A stretch of 64,000 nucleotides of DNA from Thermocoleostomius sinensis A174 (GTDB taxonomy: Bacteria; Cyanobacteriota; Cyanobacteriia; Elainellales; Elainellaceae): contig NZ_CP113797.1 of NCBI RefSeq assembly GCF_026802175.1, positions 496,001 through 560,000 of the forward strand, read 5' to 3'. Position 1 is the first letter of the stretch. Each line of letters starts with the position of its first letter. This document shows, piece after piece, positions 62,691 to 64,000 of this stretch. Made by a program: the position numbers and the translations under genes. The notes beneath the pieces are model-generated. The model did no database searches, was not told the DNA's origin, and saw only the letters and a program-made list of their open reading frames with translations.

Positions 62691-63089
62691 GTGACACCAA
62701 CTTCTACAAGCTCTCCCAACCCGAACTTAACCGGAACAGTTCAATTGACTCCTTTTTATGCCATTCCGATCGCCCTAGTTGTATTAGCCATTCCGCTGAT
62801 TTTCGTTCAGCCTTGGATAGCCGGACTGGTAGCCCTATTTGGCTTGTTTCTCCTGTTTCAAACCGCAACCCTGCGCTTGCAATTTACTGATACCGATCTC
62901 GATCTCTATCGAGGAGAAACCTTGCTGCGACGGTTTCCGTACCAAGACTGGCTTAATTGGCAAATTTTTTGGTCAAATCTACCAATTTTGTTTTACTTTC
63001 GAGAAGTAAAAAGCATTCACTTTCTGCCGATTTTGTTCGATCCGAAAACCCTACAAGCCTGTTTAGAACAACGATGTCCTAAACCTTAG
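62691..63089 (+). CDS. DUF3119 family protein
   Basis: 132 residues from GTG 62691 with GAGGAG just upstream. Two hydrophobic segments (about 24-60: FYAIPIALVVLAIPLIFV, then GLVALFGLFLLFQTATL) precede LQFTDTDLDLYRGETLLRRF and PILFYFREVKSIHFLPILFD, diagnostic for DUF3119. Function unknown; found after the MlaE-like gene in cyanobacteria, so a link to envelope lipid transport is plausible. Confidence 0.85.
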   Translation: MTPTSTSSPNPNLTGTVQLTPFYAIPIALVVLAIPLIFVQPWIAGLVALFGLFLLFQTATLRLQFTDTDLDLYRGETLLRRFPYQDWLNWQIFWSNLPILFYFREVKSIHFLPILFDPKTLQACLEQRCPKP

Positions 63090-63179
63090 CCCTGCCTTAG
63101 ACACAGATCTTCCTCTACCCGGTTCCTTGCCTGTCGTTGGCGAACCATGCCATCCTAAAAACGCTATATTTCCTGTCCT

Positions 63180-64000
63180 ATGAATTCAGATGAGTCGTTT
63201 AGCCCAGAATCTACTCCTGAGCGGTTGCGCCAAAGCGGTAACTTTGAGTCTGCGGGGGCTGTGTCAAATTTGAGTAGTCAGGCAGAAGCCAGTACGACGG
63301 GGTTTAGCACTGCCTCGGAGACAGTCAACGATTTGGAACAGCGGGTGGCAGATCTGCGGCAACAAGAGCGGGCCCTACGACAGGAGATTTCGTCGTTGCA
63401 AGCCGCCTACACCACCATGCTGCAAAAACAGATTGCCGAGGCTCAACAAGCGATCGGGCAAGTGGTTCAAGAGGGGCTAGCAGAGCTAGAACAACGAAAG
63501 CAAACGCTTCAGTTAAGTGTGGAACAACTAGAGCGTCGCCAAGAACGGATTCGCAACGAAATGCGTACCACTTTTGCTGGGTCTTCACAGGATTTAGCAA
63601 TTCGGGTACAGGGCTTCAAGGACTACTTGGTAGGAAGCCTACAAGATCTAGCCGCCGCTGCCGAACAATTGCAACTCGTTCCCGCCACCACAGAACCATC
63701 CCGCACACCAGCAACCAGTGCAGCGTCCCCCATAGAAAACCCAGACGTAGAAGAGACAACCCCTATTCCCCGGTTTGCCGAACAAAGTTTTCAAGATCAG
63801 ACGAAACGGATTCGGCGATTGCTAGATCAGTATCGCTCGACTCCCGATTACTATGGCCCACCTTGGCAACTGCGCCGCACCTTCGAGCCGATTCATGCTG
63901 AACGGGTATCTAACTGGTTTTTTACCCAAGGTGGACGTGGTGCATTGCGCACAATGGGATCGCGCTTACAGAATATTTTGATCGCCTCGGCCGTGATTTC
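63180..64000 (+). CDS. DUF3086 domain protein, 3' end outside window
   Basis: 273 codons visible from ATG 63180. A long coiled coil (about 45-130: VNDLEQRVADLRQQERALRQ ... QLEQ-like heptads) is followed by a Pro/Thr linker. The DUF3086 part then begins: QSFQDQTKRIRRLLDQYRST, YYGPPWQLRRTFEPIHAERV and WFFTQGGRGALRTMGSRLQN. The frame is open at the window edge. The family is cyanobacterial and of unknown function. Confidence 0.88.
   Translation, partial: MNSDESFSPESTPERLRQSGNFESAGAVSNLSSQAEASTTGFSTASETVNDLEQRVADLRQQERALRQEISSLQAAYTTMLQKQIAEAQQAIGQVVQEGLAELEQRKQTLQLSVEQLERRQERIRNEMRTTFAGSSQDLAIRVQGFKDYLVGSLQDLAAAAEQLQLVPATTEPSRTPATSAASPIENPDVEETTPIPRFAEQSFQDQTKRIRRLLDQYRSTPDYYGPPWQLRRTFEPIHAERVSNWFFTQGGRGALRTMGSRLQNILIASAVI

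Noticed and set aside
62516-62890. 124-codon plus frame running over the heptamer repeat
   Set aside because: It overlaps DUF3119 in another frame and its product is a translation of the repeat.
1-64000. CRISPR arrays, prophage genes and integrases
   Set aside because: No spaced direct repeats of 25-40 bases and no phage structural or integrase motifs were seen; the only mobile element is the IS.

Overview
The window looks like chromosomal DNA from a filamentous-type cyanobacterium of roughly 50% GC. The HIP1 octamer GCGATCGC and its core CGATCG are scattered everywhere. Many genes belong to families known mainly from cyanobacteria or plastids (Ycf51, DUF3143, DUF3119, DUF3086, DUF3685, DUF1350). 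There is a Cph1-like phytochrome with Rcp1-type regulators, and heptameric short tandem repeats lie around gene ends. I cannot name the genus.

Layout. 1-9.9 kb: the 5' part of a GAF-GAF-PAS adenylate cyclase, then SufU, Ycf51, a DUF1350 hydrolase, a UbiH-type FAD monooxygenase, isoaspartyl peptidase, a DUF2256 zinc ribbon, a ComFB protein, FtsX and peptide deformylase. 9.9-17.9 kb: an FHA-PrsW membrane protease, a CHAT-FHA caspase-like protein with a downstream partner, a renalase-like flavoprotein, a YaaW protein, a membrane J-protein, DUF3143 and DUF952. 17.9-29.1 kb: a sugar-type binding lipoprotein, a cytosine-deaminase relative, a cupin, a GH57 enzyme, a large anchored protein, a FlaR-like kinase and the ergothioneine pair egtB-egtD. 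29.4-31.2 kb: an IS5-family insertion sequence with intact ends and a frameshifted transposase, a gene remnant and a TetR regulator.

32.2-40.6 kb holds the most unusual locus. A 1617-residue ORF joins a secreted phosphate-binding-protein (PstS-like) domain, one transmembrane helix, a long acidic linker and a complete glycogen-phosphorylase fold. The phosphorylase lacks the PLP lysine (Ile instead) and several phosphate-site residues, so it is probably a pseudoenzyme. Next comes a 131-residue single-domain protein, then a 976-residue paralogue in which the same PBP-TM front end carries three DUF4912 domains and ends in the same 130-residue domain. A strong terminator closes the block. I infer a membrane-spanning system linking a periplasmic ligand, perhaps phosphate, to a glucan-related cytoplasmic module. 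No function has been shown.

40.8-64 kb: MutM, two exported proteins, a small beta-barrel-like protein, an SDR enzyme, an intronless tRNA-Leu(UAA), a GAP-family membrane protein, a phytochrome/Rcp1/hybrid-kinase cluster (47.1-52.4 kb), a SWIM protein, a ClC channel with CBS and Usp domains whose gating Glu is Gln, a helical-repeat protein followed by a receiver-DUF3685 regulator, and the start of an MlaE-DUF3119-DUF3086 gene row that runs off the end.

All calls come from reading motifs by eye. No searches or structure predictions were run.
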